From MGIIa-L3 sp038150305 (GTDB lineage: Archaea > Thermoplasmatota > Poseidoniia > Poseidoniales > Poseidoniaceae): a stretch of DNA of 64,000 nt. Made by a program: the position numbers and the translations under genes. Shown piece after piece: positions 9,801 through 18,364 of this stretch (the stretch's first letter is position 1; every line of letters starts with the position of its first letter). Below the pieces are notes generated by a model. The model was not told the origin of the DNA and did not search any database. It worked only from the letters and a program-made list of their open reading frames with translations. Location of the stretch: assembly GCA_038150305.1 (NCBI GenBank), contig JAYOTG010000007.1, positions 19,125 through 83,124 on the forward strand, given 5' to 3'.

Positions 9801-11147
9801 AACGTGGAACGTCGCACCCTCATCATCGAGAACGACAACACGCCACCCTTCGTGACCGTTGACGCCTACACGGCCGACGGTGAACTCGTGATCGACGGTG
9901 GCATCCTCCGCGCCAGCGAGGACTCTTACCTCCAGGGTGGCGCGTTGGACAACGACGGCCAAGTGACCCGTGTTGAAGTGCAAGTCCTGGACCTTGCGTC
10001 CAGCATCTTGATGTCCGACGAGGAACTCATCGTCACGCAATTCCTCTCCAACGGTGCATGGCAGGTGATGTGGGACACCTCCGACTACATCCACGACCAG
10101 CAGTACGAGATCATCGTGCGCGCCTACGATGGCGAGGATTACTCCGATGAAGTCCGTAAACGCATCCGCATTGACAACCCCGTTGACCGCGAAAACAACG
10201 CACCGACCTTCAACGGGCTCGAATGGCCGCAGACCTTGACCATCTTCTGCGACAAGAACTCGAACAGCATCGACCGTTGTGGTGCGGGTGAGAGCATTGA
10301 CCTGGCGGCGTTCTTCAGCGACGCAGACGTGGATTCGACCTTCCTCATCTATGACGTGTTTGACGATCCGGCGACCTTCGAGGACGACGATTACCCTGCG
10401 TACATCACCATCAACTCACGTGGCGTGGCCACCTACAACCCGATGGACGGCATGGCCCAGACCACGACCGAAATCAGCGAATGGTCCCTCGAGCAAGTCA
10501 TGTTTGAGGCCCAGGACGAATACGGCTCCGTGGCCTATTCCTTCCGCGTGAACTTCCTCGTCCGTGCCGTCGAGTTCGACGTCCAGAAGATCAGCAACGA
10601 AGAATACCTCGACACCGACGTGCCCGCGACCTTCTCTGGGACCGGTCTCCCCGGATCAACGGTTTCGGTGCGCACCGAAGCCGGTGGAATCCGCTTGAAC
10701 TCCACGCGCGTGCTCTCCGACGGTACGTGGACCATGGACGTCACGCTGACGCAACTCAACAGCGACCAGGCCACGAAGATCTACTTCGAGATGGACGGTC
10801 AAGACAGCAGTTCACAGTACACCATCACACCCGCTTCCGCGGCGCAGGGCGGTCTCTCGATGATCTGGATCATTGTCGGTGCCCTGTTGGCCGTGGTGGT
10901 CCTTGCCGGTGTCGTTTTGACCTTCTTCGTGGAATACGAGGAGTTCGAGGAAGAAGCCGACGCGTCAACGGCACAGGTGGAGGAAGACCCCTACGCGTGG
11001 GCCAAGAAGGCGGCGCCTGAAATTCCTGCCCAGCAGGAGACTCAAGCAGCGGCGCCAGCAGCGAGCTCCCAACATCCGGGTTGGCTTTGGGATGCGGCAA
11101 CGAACCAGTGGGTCCCGGACCCCGATTACGTGCCGTCCACCGAGTGA
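6819..11147 (+). CDS. Beta-helix surface protein with Ig-like domains, membrane anchor and cytoplasmic tail
   Basis: About 1442 residues. An N-terminal signal peptide (hydrophobic core LVTLLLMSLMVGMV, ending near VSANN) leads into repeated strands typical of parallel right-handed beta-helices (NosD/PbH1-like; repeated I.NN.I....G motifs) over roughly residues 90-560. A MopE-like Asp/Cys motif (DGYDNDGD...DEDC, near 715-735) and several Ig-like modules follow. One membrane helix lies near 1346-1370. The acidic cytoplasmic tail ends with HPGWLWDAATNQWVPDP, which resembles the short Trp-rich DUF2510-type motif. Beta-helix proteins commonly bind or cleave polysaccharides, but no catalytic residues can be assigned. 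The start could also be ATG 6807; the TATA position favours 6819. The next gene begins 9 bp after the stop. Confidence 0.88.
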   Translation: MSGRRPLSSISLVTLLLMSLMVGMVTVPTVSANNETKNGVVVGTETWSGTHTLTGDVEVAEGAKLIINAGTTVNVPAGYFINVKGAICAGDAACGATQGSQSSPVRFLWGTPSNWSAEGRCYSPNSQVPLYNTDAACGGGVIVRDTIDEAITSFNFVHFEKAYGFPIYSANAQKYLFGALIFDGSNVNANGLSFSDINTSNVIAVNAASPIITDSDFALGVDEQSYKAAAIQAYGAGLGILSTMEVRGSSFTGDTEAQCGNQGGGFSLIYTEDSYIRLDNLDIGDNAYGVFMRGTSGWLTNSTFDTLCNAIDTNSFKQTGDIEHTLYIDNNVITTGEGAGITAYDGARVSATGNTISGASSGSGFGIRSSIVEIYNNDIGPIEGYNGLWIYGSSDVIAENNTIHDTTFEPVVLGEYHYKDQGWSVPAPSANRMYFANNIIENNSGTCNSNYMYGGDFACPAIHVFMASATIENNRVANNMGDALRVNGGIVNVQDNDMETGDFAVRIFQFDDNYGNKYGSIGYFSGNTWNNATQVYNVTESRITVQSEFIPDVASGFPVMLAWEGAECPYVTDECLQLPVSAELPPRDMPLAIELVSNSTVFSYADLQNFDTSKIFVQNQNSEWGTQVRQGELVRYQVKAAGSNVADATVVIRDSVGLPLYELETDAFGFTDFVSLPSDFLIDRNWNHVVGDTAVDVPGTPEVEAIDENSCADGYDNDGDTKVDTADEDCANGREQAFYTVEAYKFGKGEKTFSFTLTGGIDDIINLDNLRPSVVVDQLDGASFATTVTLTGTAWDGIAGSGSPGEYALDQIAYEKQFGVVKRVEVQPPGSQSWYSATDTSGANGEITRDNHPFKTWSFEWDLSGHPEGESDVTFRVRAFDGLDTSPQETRKYKLNLVPPTLILNEPLDGSTHRNGKVLFTGTATDPYVGVQGSDVQQIWFNITGPNDYFSHLYTQGQTAWEYQWNFEDLPSGEYTFEVWAADSDFCIDWPDGCNVERRTLIIENDNTPPFVTVDAYTADGELVIDGGILRASEDSYLQGGALDNDGQVTRVEVQVLDLASSILMSDEELIVTQFLSNGAWQVMWDTSDYIHDQQYEIIVRAYDGEDYSDEVRKRIRIDNPVDRENNAPTFNGLEWPQTLTIFCDKNSNSIDRCGAGESIDLAAFFSDADVDSTFLIYDVFDDPATFEDDDYPAYITINSRGVATYNPMDGMAQTTTEISEWSLEQVMFEAQDEYGSVAYSFRVNFLVRAVEFDVQKISNEEYLDTDVPATFSGTGLPGSTVSVRTEAGGIRLNSTRVLSDGTWTMDVTLTQLNSDQATKIYFEMDGQDSSSQYTITPASAAQGGLSMIWIIVGALLAVVVLAGVVLTFFVEYEEFEEEADASTAQVEEDPYAWAKKAAPEIPAQQETQAAAPAASSQHPGWLWDAATNQWVPDPDYVPSTE

Positions 11148-11156
11148 GGGCGAACC

Positions 11157-13685
11157 TTGAGCGGCAATCCGAAGCCAGGGGTGCAGGAACGCATCCTGCT
11201 CCATCTGAGGGACTACGTGGACTACAAGTCCAGCGTCGAGGTGCCCTTCGCGCTTTCGCAAATGGGCATCGCCAACGCCGTGGCCATCGCACGATCAAAC
11301 GTCCCGCGTGCCATCGCTTCGCTGAAGGATTCAGGGCTTCTGGTTGAGCGGCAGGCGCACGTGTCCGGCGTCGCCCGAAAGCGCAAGGCGTATTTCCTCA
11401 CCGATGGGGGCATCACCACCGCCGAGGAGACGTGGCAACGCCTGCGTGAGCACCCCGTGCATTGCCTCCTCGAGGACGGCTCATCGAAGCGCAGTGAACT
11501 CGGGTCCGTCCACGAAGTGCTCCCCTTCCCGATGCGGCCGGTGGACGTCATCCGCTACATGGACGACAACGGGGTGTTGGACGTTCGCGGACTCTCGCCT
11601 GATCTGGTGGACCGCGACCTCTCCAAGCACGTGGAAAAGCAGTTGGTCACGTCGTTGGCTGACCTTCCGCGCGTCAGAAAATTCTACGGTCGCGAACGCG
11701 AACTGGATCACATCGTCAGCCTGCTTGATGCACGGGCCACCACCCTCCTCGTTCCCGGGATTGCCGGTATTGGCAAGACCACCGTGGCGGGGAAGTTGGT
11801 CGAGCGCTTCACGCATCGTCGGAACATCCTCTACCACCGTTGCCAGGATTGGGAGAGCGCCCGTGCCTGTTTGGAGTCCGTGGCCGAGTGGTTGGCGAAC
11901 ATGGGGGATGCCTCCTTTTCGGATTACCTTGCCGCGACCCCGGTGCCGCAGCCTTCCGACGCTGCCCGGCTGATTGCAGATGCCCTCTCAGGCACACCGT
12001 CGTTGCTGATCTTGGACGACTACCACAAGGTCTCCGACGCGGTCCTCCATCAAACCGTCCAAGCGCTGGCGCTCAACCTCATCGAAGCAGAAGATTTGGT
12101 CGGTTTGGTGCTCTTCTCCCGTTCGTTCAAGCCCGTCGTGGCCGCAAAGGACGCGGAAGGGAGGATTTCCAGTTTCGTGTTGCCGCTGGACGGGCTTGAT
12201 CCCGAGGCCACGCGTCAGTTGCTCAGCAGCTTCGAGGACCTTTCGGACGAGCAGTGGCTCCACATCCACGGGCTGTCGCGAGGGCATCCATTGGTGCTTG
12301 AATTGATCAACCGCGGGGCATCCGCGGGGGCATACCACGAGTCCCTTGAGGCCTATGTGTCGGCAGAGATTTTCTCCAAGTTGAGCGCAGAGGAAAAGCG
12401 CGTGCTCTCCGCCTTGTCCGTGTTCAGAGAATCCGTGTCGCTTGACGCGCTCGGTCAGCAGGACATCGACCTCGACGTGCTTGATTCCCTGGTCGATCAG
12501 GGCCTGGCTCGGCAGGCGGACAGCAACACGTTTGACGTGCACGACCTCATCCGTGAATTCCTTCTACGGAGCCTCGACGAGCAGCAGCGCCAGGACCTTC
12601 ACCGTCGTTGCATCGCGTGGTACGCCGAGCACCACACCACTGCAGAGCAACTTGTGGAGTACATTCACCACCTCATCGCGTGCGATGAAATCGAGGATGC
12701 GGTCAACCTGTTGACCAACGAGGGTCGTGGCTTGGTCAGCAAGGGGCACATGGAGGTCCTCACCCTGCTCGAACGCGTTCCCTTCGAGGACCTTGCAGAC
12801 TCGGATGGCGCAAGGTTGCACCAACTCTCTGGGGAAGTCTTGGCGCTCCAAGGACGGCTCGAGGATGCACATCTTGCGCTGGCCTCCGCGCTGGAGGGTG
12901 CACTCAACGCCAAGGACAGGCGTACGGCGTCAGAAGTTCGCTCCACCTTGGCGGACGTCGCCCTGAAACAAGGCCGCCCGGATGAGGCCCTTGAGCTCCA
13001 CAGCGAGGCCCTCGAGGGCTTCATTGCCATGGAAGACGAGCAGGGCGCCACCCGGACCTACAACAACATGGGCTACCTTTTGCGCAGGAAAAACGACCAG
13101 AAGGGAGCACTCGAAGCGTATGCACAGGTCGAGATCATCCTCTCAACCACCTCATCTCCCGACGAATTGGTCGGCTCACGCATCAGTCTGGCTCGAGCCT
13201 TCCTCGATCTTGGTGAAGTGGACCGAGCACGTGACCACGCCATCATGGCCTTTGAGCGCACGGACGGCGGCGAGGAGCGCATGCTCCACGCTCGCGCACA
13301 GGCTGTGCTCGGTCGCTACTACGCCAAGATGAAGGACACCGAACTGGCCTTGCACCACTACTCGAGCGCCGTCGAAGCGCTTGCACAAGGCGGCGATGTC
13401 CTGGCGACCGTGGAAATCAGCATCCTTCTCGGAGAAGTGCACGAAGACGGCGGGCGCGTCGAGGAGGCCACCGAACAGTACCGCCAAGCCCTCGTCATCG
13501 CCGAAGCGAACGACCTTCGCATGCAAATCGGTGAATTGTTGTCCAAATTGGGGGGCGTGACGCCGGACAAGCAGCGGCGGATGGAATACCTCCAACGTGC
13601 GCTGACGGTCTTCCGCGAATTGGGTGCGAAATCACGAATGCGAGACGTGCAAGCACAAGTTCACGCCGCGGTCATGAACCGTTGA
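11157..13685 (+). CDS. STAND-type regulator: winged helix, NTPase, TPR repeats
   Basis: An 842-residue cytoplasmic protein. Residues 1-85 look like a winged helix-turn-helix (VPRAIASLKDSGLLVERQ, then a KRKAYFLT wing). A P-loop NTPase follows with Walker A GIAGIGKTT near 200-208 and Walker B LLILDDY near 282-288. The C-terminal half (about 520-840) is helical TPR-like repeats containing motifs such as DEALELHSEALEGF and TYNNMGYLLRRK. This order matches STAND/MalT-like signal-transducing ATPases, in which ligand binding to the repeats controls NTP-dependent oligomerisation. A role as transcription regulator is inferred. The start codon is TTG, 9 bp after the beta-helix gene, so it is probably co-transcribed with it. 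Its 3' end overlaps the convergent pilin gene by 14 bp. Confidence 0.85.
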   Translation: MSGNPKPGVQERILLHLRDYVDYKSSVEVPFALSQMGIANAVAIARSNVPRAIASLKDSGLLVERQAHVSGVARKRKAYFLTDGGITTAEETWQRLREHPVHCLLEDGSSKRSELGSVHEVLPFPMRPVDVIRYMDDNGVLDVRGLSPDLVDRDLSKHVEKQLVTSLADLPRVRKFYGRERELDHIVSLLDARATTLLVPGIAGIGKTTVAGKLVERFTHRRNILYHRCQDWESARACLESVAEWLANMGDASFSDYLAATPVPQPSDAARLIADALSGTPSLLILDDYHKVSDAVLHQTVQALALNLIEAEDLVGLVLFSRSFKPVVAAKDAEGRISSFVLPLDGLDPEATRQLLSSFEDLSDEQWLHIHGLSRGHPLVLELINRGASAGAYHESLEAYVSAEIFSKLSAEEKRVLSALSVFRESVSLDALGQQDIDLDVLDSLVDQGLARQADSNTFDVHDLIREFLLRSLDEQQRQDLHRRCIAWYAEHHTTAEQLVEYIHHLIACDEIEDAVNLLTNEGRGLVSKGHMEVLTLLERVPFEDLADSDGARLHQLSGEVLALQGRLEDAHLALASALEGALNAKDRRTASEVRSTLADVALKQGRPDEALELHSEALEGFIAMEDEQGATRTYNNMGYLLRRKNDQKGALEAYAQVEIILSTTSSPDELVGSRISLARAFLDLGEVDRARDHAIMAFERTDGGEERMLHARAQAVLGRYYAKMKDTELALHHYSSAVEALAQGGDVLATVEISILLGEVHEDGGRVEEATEQYRQALVIAEANDLRMQIGELLSKLGGVTPDKQRRMEYLQRALTVFRELGAKSRMRDVQAQVHAAVMNR

Positions 13686-14154
13686 GCGTGTCCAGCGGTG
13701 GGATGAGCGCGATGCGCGTGACGCCTTGGTCATAGATGACCCAGATGGCTTCGACGCCGGCAAGCACCACCTCACCTTCGTGTGTGGCGGGTCCAAGACC
13801 AGAGAGGTCCACCGCTGAATCCAGGTCACCACCGGTGTGGTCCAGGCGAAGTTCGTCTTGGCTCAGCACGAGGGTCATCGTGGTTTCATCCGCCTCGGAG
13901 GGCCGCCAATCCACCCGTTCGACGTAGCGAAGATCAGCATCCAATCGCGCTGCATCGTCGGCCCGCTCCACCGCCTCGGCGACATCGTCGAGGTTGGCTT
14001 GGATGGCTGTGGCGTTCCAACGCTCCCGTGTGGCGGTTTCAATCCCGTATGCCCAGACGCCGAACATCGAGAGGAGCACCACGCCAAGCAGGAAGGTGAA
14101 GACGTACCCCAATTCGGTGGCCGCAGCCCCGTCGTCATGTCGGCTCTGCCTCAT
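13672..14154 (-). CDS. Small pilin-like protein with class III-like signal sequence
   Basis: 160 residues. A short charged leader (MRQSRHDDG) precedes AAATELGYVFTFLLGVVLLSMFGVWAYG, the charged-leader-plus-hydrophobic-helix arrangement of archaeal type IV pilin-like proteins processed by PibD/EppA. The remainder is a small extracytoplasmic domain rich in Asp and Glu. The frame extends upstream, but ATG 14154 is preferred: GAGGTGA lies 5 bp upstream and the ATG overlaps the upstream stop by 4 bp (ATGA), indicating translational coupling. It is the last gene of the pilin-like operon. It could be a minor pilin; no secretion ATPase or peptidase gene is present in the window. Confidence 0.75.
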   Translation of the reverse strand: MRQSRHDDGAAATELGYVFTFLLGVVLLSMFGVWAYGIETATRERWNATAIQANLDDVAEAVERADDAARLDADLRYVERVDWRPSEADETTMTLVLSQDELRLDHTGGDLDSAVDLSGLGPATHEGEVVLAGVEAIWVIYDQGVTRIALIPPLDTLNGS

Positions 14155-16325
14155 AGGTTCACCTCGCGCATGCTGACGTCCAAATGAGCGATTTGAAGGG
14201 AGAACTGAATCGCCTCTCCTCCGGTATGCCACACGGATTCGGTGGTGCCCATGGCGGGGTCAGGGACCCATCCGACGTAATCGGTGAGCAAATCCAGCCG
14301 ACCAGGGTACACGGTCCAATCTGCGCTGCCTTCGAGCGCGTAGGAGCCGACTTCAGCGACCGCCCCACCGTAGGGGCCCGTCCAGCCACGGCGTACTTCA
14401 AAGGCCTGAGCCGAGGCCATGACGTCCCTTGATTGCAGGGTCATCGTCAGGTCCACGGCACCTGCACCCTGGGGGCTGTTGACGCTTGGGTGCATGGCGG
14501 GGATCGTGGCTGCAAACCTTGGGCCCGGTCCGCCGCGATCGGTCGGCGCCCGCAGCACAAGCGGGTCGAACTCCGGATGGTTGGTCATGACCGCGCCTCC
14601 GGCATAGGCCACTTCCATGCCAAGGATGGAGGATTGGAAGGCGTATTGAAGGCGGGAAAGATGGACGGCATATACGCTTCCAATGGGATGGAGGTCGTCG
14701 CCTTCGACGAGGCCGTAGACACGCACCTCGAGTCCTGAGGGGTGGGCGCCACTGCGCCAAGCGGCGGATTGGTCCTGCGGTTCGAAGCCAACGGTTTGGC
14801 TCCATGGCAGGTCAAGCCTGACCCATCCGCTCGCTTCGATTCCGACGGCAAGGCAGCGTGCTTCACCGTCGTGCAGGCCAATGGCTGCACCGTGTTCACC
14901 GACGACCTCGGTCACGCGGATGCCGTCGCCGGTGGCGTTGATCCTGCTCTCTGCGATCGATGGGAGCGTGTGCGTGGTGTTGGCCTCGACATCGAGTGTG
15001 GTGTTGCTTGTGTCAACCAAAACGATGCTCTGCGCCCCGGACAGCGCGATGTCATGGTGCGTTGATGGGCCGTCGCGCACGTCGAAGGCAAGCCCAGACG
15101 GGCCACCGGTATCGCTTGCGGGCAACATCCGCACCCCGTCCGCGGTCCCGTTCCCCGCCACCCACGTGGCGGCGATGCGGGCGTTGGCAGAAAGCCAGGC
15201 GGGGCCCTGCGCTCCAATGGGGGGCCAATCGACCTCCACATGACCTCCTGGGGCGACGGTCCGCCCATCGCCACGCCACGTCACGGTGGTCGAGCTTTGC
15301 CCGGGGTTGGTCAGAATCAGGCGCCCCTCAGCGTCCGGGGGAAGGAAACTGGTGCCCATCATCGGTCCACGGTGGGCGTTCAACACCACCCTGCCGTGTC
15401 CATCGAGGTGACCCATGTGGACCAGCATGTCGGCTGGGGCGCTGCTGGTCAGGTGCAGCAAGGCAGCGGAACTGAGGTTCACTTCGATGCTTGCGCCATG
15501 CGCCACCTGGGCTTGGGCGGTGTCATCCATGATGACGCGACCCTGCTGGTCGGCCACGGTCCAATCGACCATCGCTCGATCAGCCGAGGTCATGTGCACC
15601 TGATGGACGCCGCTGGGGAGGGGCACGGTCCAAGCGCGCCCTGTGCCATCGACCGGGTCCTTATCGCTGGGCGGGACCAACACGGCACCGCCATCGCCAC
15701 GGAGGTACACCACGGTCAACGCGGCCTCGGCCGTCAGGCCAGCAGGTGCGGGGTCGAGGCGCACCACGTCTCCTGCGCGCAGGGCGAGGTCTTCGCCACC
15801 ATCGGCAGGACTGACCTTCACCGGGCCCAAGGTTTCCGCCACGCCAGGCGTGACGCTGAGCACCATGGATTCGGCCCACGATGGTGTGGTGTAATGGAAG
15901 GGCCGATCTGCACCAAGCCGCAGGTCATCGAGGCAGACCGCGGTGGTTTCTGATTCAGGATGACGGACGTCAAATTCCGCATCGAAGTCAAGCAAGCCTC
16001 GCGACCGGAGTGTGTGGGATTCGGCCCACGTGGCGGCATACCACATGCCACTCGCGGTTTCGTCCCATCGCAGTTCTCCGTCAATGGGCCGGATTTCAAC
16101 GTGCGCAACATCGCCGGGCATGCCCGTCTCAGACAGGGCATCGGCCCGCTGGGCCAAGAGGCCCATTTGCGAGGCCATGTCGTTGCGTTCAATCGAGCCC
16201 TGCATCTCCATGATGACCGGCATCATGGAGGCCATCATCATCCCGATGATGGTGACCACACCACCAAAGAGGAGCACGGTGGCCACGGTGGAGGAGACCG
16301 CCTCGTCTTCGCGCTGGAGCTTCAT
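14151..16325 (-). CDS. Large pilin-like surface protein
   Basis: 724 residues. The N-terminus MKLQREDEAVSSTVATVLLFGGVVTIIGMMMA is a class III-type signal: charged leader, then a hydrophobic helix that doubles as assembly or anchor segment. The remaining 690 residues appear to be beta-rich extracellular sequence with no recognised enzyme motif, far larger than ordinary pilins (100-200 residues), so it may be an adhesive tip or minor-pilin-like protein. GAGGTGAG lies 4 bp before the ATG, which overlaps the stop of the preceding gene by 4 bp; the next gene overlaps it by 4 bp as well. The three genes therefore look like one translationally coupled operon. Confidence 0.75.
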   Translation of the reverse strand: MKLQREDEAVSSTVATVLLFGGVVTIIGMMMASMMPVIMEMQGSIERNDMASQMGLLAQRADALSETGMPGDVAHVEIRPIDGELRWDETASGMWYAATWAESHTLRSRGLLDFDAEFDVRHPESETTAVCLDDLRLGADRPFHYTTPSWAESMVLSVTPGVAETLGPVKVSPADGGEDLALRAGDVVRLDPAPAGLTAEAALTVVYLRGDGGAVLVPPSDKDPVDGTGRAWTVPLPSGVHQVHMTSADRAMVDWTVADQQGRVIMDDTAQAQVAHGASIEVNLSSAALLHLTSSAPADMLVHMGHLDGHGRVVLNAHRGPMMGTSFLPPDAEGRLILTNPGQSSTTVTWRGDGRTVAPGGHVEVDWPPIGAQGPAWLSANARIAATWVAGNGTADGVRMLPASDTGGPSGLAFDVRDGPSTHHDIALSGAQSIVLVDTSNTTLDVEANTTHTLPSIAESRINATGDGIRVTEVVGEHGAAIGLHDGEARCLAVGIEASGWVRLDLPWSQTVGFEPQDQSAAWRSGAHPSGLEVRVYGLVEGDDLHPIGSVYAVHLSRLQYAFQSSILGMEVAYAGGAVMTNHPEFDPLVLRAPTDRGGPGPRFAATIPAMHPSVNSPQGAGAVDLTMTLQSRDVMASAQAFEVRRGWTGPYGGAVAEVGSYALEGSADWTVYPGRLDLLTDYVGWVPDPAMGTTESVWHTGGEAIQFSLQIAHLDVSMREVNL

Positions 16326-17374
16326 CGCCTCACCTCGATTCGGGACACGTCAAGTTCGAATTGGAGTGGCGCACCTGCGGTGTCCACGGTGAATCCGTCG
16401 ATGCCGGAGGCACGCTGCCAGGGACTGATGCCCACGTGCTGCTCGAGGGTTCCAGCGGCACGGTTCAGCGTGTAATCGGTCAGCCACGCGTCGTGAATCT
16501 GTGGCGTCACGATTTGATCGACGGCGTTTCGCATGGTGAACCTCAGGTTCCACACTTCCTCGGAAAAGACGGTCATGCCGCCGAGGGACACGAAGTCCAG
16601 CGGGACACGACCTCCACCGATGCTACCGCTGGTGGTGACGTCACGCAAGGCCATGGTCAAGCGCACTTCGCCGTTCACCAGCGTGTCGAGGTGAACCAGC
16701 GGGGTTTGTTGCAGGTCCCACGTGTCGTCGCCAAACCGTTCGGCCCTGCCGTGGTTGACCATCGCGATGCGGTGATCGCCTTGGCCGAGTTCGGTGCTGA
16801 CCTCAAGCCCAGAAAGCACCCACGTCACGGACCGATGAATGGGCTGTTGGTCGGCGTCGTAGACGGTGATGATCGACCAATGCTCAGAGCCCACGCTGTG
16901 TTCGATCGGTTCCGTGGCGTTGGCCAGCCCAACATCGTGGGTTTCGGTCCCAAGCGGGGTGGTGATCGTGGCAGAGCGGGCGGTTCCGTTCTGCATGGAG
17001 ACGGTGAAGGAGGACTCGTCCACACGGTCGATGACGATCGCGTCGATCGCCGTCAAATCCGCTTCAATCTTCCACGTCTCGACAAAATCCAGCGGTTGAA
17101 TCTCCGTTGACTGGATGGCGAAGGTGGTACGGACGCCGACCTCTTCCGGCGATGCACCGGCCACCGCCAAACGGTCGTCCAAGCGGTCTGCAATCCCGTT
17201 GGCGCTCTTCCAGTTGACGTTGTCCTCAAAATCGGTCAGGTACGGCTGCAGGAAGGCAATCACGCCCGCCATGATGGTCATCACCATCGCCAGAAGCATG
17301 ATGACGCCGAGGACTTCGCTCACGGCGTCATCGTCTCGGAAGGGACGGTCCGCGCGTTGCCTGCGGCCGTCCAT
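16322..17374 (-). CDS. Archaeal pilin-like protein (Pilin_N type)
   Basis: 350 residues. The leader RPFRDDD precedes AVSEVLGVIMLLAMVMTIMAGVIAFL, close to the archaeal Pilin_N (formerly DUF1628) pattern in which prepilin peptidase cleaves just before the A-V-S segment. The rest is a beta-rich extracytoplasmic domain with no enzyme motif. It is the first of three overlapping pilin-like genes. A TATA-like CTCATAG centred 27 bp upstream, overlapping the MBL gene stop, suggests its own leaderless promoter, although the 23 bp gap also allows read-through from the MBL gene. Function in adhesion or surface filaments is inferred from the signal type. Confidence 0.8.
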   Translation of the reverse strand: MDGRRQRADRPFRDDDAVSEVLGVIMLLAMVMTIMAGVIAFLQPYLTDFEDNVNWKSANGIADRLDDRLAVAGASPEEVGVRTTFAIQSTEIQPLDFVETWKIEADLTAIDAIVIDRVDESSFTVSMQNGTARSATITTPLGTETHDVGLANATEPIEHSVGSEHWSIITVYDADQQPIHRSVTWVLSGLEVSTELGQGDHRIAMVNHGRAERFGDDTWDLQQTPLVHLDTLVNGEVRLTMALRDVTTSGSIGGGRVPLDFVSLGGMTVFSEEVWNLRFTMRNAVDQIVTPQIHDAWLTDYTLNRAAGTLEQHVGISPWQRASGIDGFTVDTAGAPLQFELDVSRIEVRR

Positions 17375-17397
17375 GGGGCGAGGACCGCTGCATCCGT

Positions 17398-17404
17398 CTA
17401 TGAG
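17398..17404 (-). promoter_or_regulatory. TATA-like element for pilin operon
   Basis: On the minus strand this reads CTCATAG, centred 27 bp before the start at 17374. It overlaps the stop codon of the upstream MBL-fold gene. One mismatch from the recurring TTSAA/TTCAT-type element of this window. Confidence 0.45.
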
Positions 17405-18234
17405 CCTTCACGTTGCACGCGGGCGGCGAGGGGCCCTTCTGTCGCCGAGCCAACCGAAGCCGCTTCGCCGAGGAAGATGCTGAATTCGGGTCCATCTTGC
17501 ATCGACAAGCGGATGTCACCTTGGAAGCGGTCGTCGAGGTAGTACAACACCGTCGATTCCGCCAAATGCGGTTTGTTGTTCATGTCCGACAAGTGGGTGA
17601 GGGTGATGGACGACGTGGCCTCGGTCACCACCTCGGCGAGGAATTCTCCGGTCTGGTCGTTGGACAGGTGACCGCCTCGTCCGCTGATGCGCTCCTTCAG
17701 CGAACGTGGGTACGGGCCTTGCTGAAGCAAACGATCGTCGTAGTTTGCTTCCACCGAAATGTGCTCGCATCCCCGGACGTACCGCACCAATTCGTCCGTC
17801 CATGAGCCAAGATCGGTGATGAAGGCGGCGCGTTGACCTTGATGGCTGGCGATGAAGGCCACGTTGTCTGCGCCGCTGTGAGGCACCGGGACCGGCAGCA
17901 CGGCCAAATCCGGGCCGAGTTGGATGGTTTCGAGGGAGACGAAGGGGTGCCAGAGGTCTTCGAGGAGCCCCAACTCCTCTGCGGTCCGGGCGTTGGCGTG
18001 CACGCGAAGGCCCCAGCGGCGTTGTGCGATGAGCGCGCCGCCACCATGGTCACCATGATGGTGCGTCACCAAAATCGCGTCCAGGTCCTTTGGGTGCAAC
18101 TCAAGCAAGTTCAGTCGCCGTTCCAGTGAGGCGCCGCTGAATCCTTGGTCCACGAGCACACGCACGTGTTCGGTTTCGAGCAAGGTGGCGTTGCCCTTGC
18201 TTCCCGAACCAAGGTGCGTGATGCGCAGGCTCAT
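17398..18234 (-). CDS. MBL-fold metallo-hydrolase (YycJ/WalJ-like)
   Basis: 278 residues. The N-terminal LGSGSKGNATLL is the signature of the YycJ/WalJ group of metallo-beta-lactamase-fold proteins. The zinc site is visible as H58-x-H60-x-D62-H63 in THHHGDHGGG, with a later His in VPHSGADN and Asp in FITDLGS. Bacterial relatives are implicated in DNA processing or cell-wall signalling; the substrate of archaeal members is not established. The protein has no signal peptide, so it is probably cytoplasmic. The start is divergent from the giant Asp-repeat gene (130 bp between starts); a TTCATTG element at 18261-18267 lies about 30 bp upstream. Confidence 0.88.
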   Translation of the reverse strand: MSLRITHLGSGSKGNATLLETEHVRVLVDQGFSGASLERRLNLLELHPKDLDAILVTHHHGDHGGGALIAQRRWGLRVHANARTAEELGLLEDLWHPFVSLETIQLGPDLAVLPVPVPHSGADNVAFIASHQGQRAAFITDLGSWTDELVRYVRGCEHISVEANYDDRLLQQGPYPRSLKERISGRGGHLSNDQTGEFLAEVVTEATSSITLTHLSDMNNKPHLAESTVLYYLDDRFQGDIRLSMQDGPEFSIFLGEAASVGSATEGPLAARVQREGS

Positions 18235-18364
18235 GCCTTACGTCCGCCGTCGGCGAGCGTCAATGAACCTCGCGGTCCAGCCATCGTCGGAACACCGCTC
18301 CACCACCCTCTTAAGCGTCGCAGAGGGCAAAGAACACGTCGAGGGGCTCGACGGAGGGTGTTTC

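Noticed and set aside
8481..10094. 537-residue minus-strand frame
   Set aside because: Lies wholly within the beta-helix protein, which has signal peptide, anchor and repeats; the antisense product has no recognisable feature.
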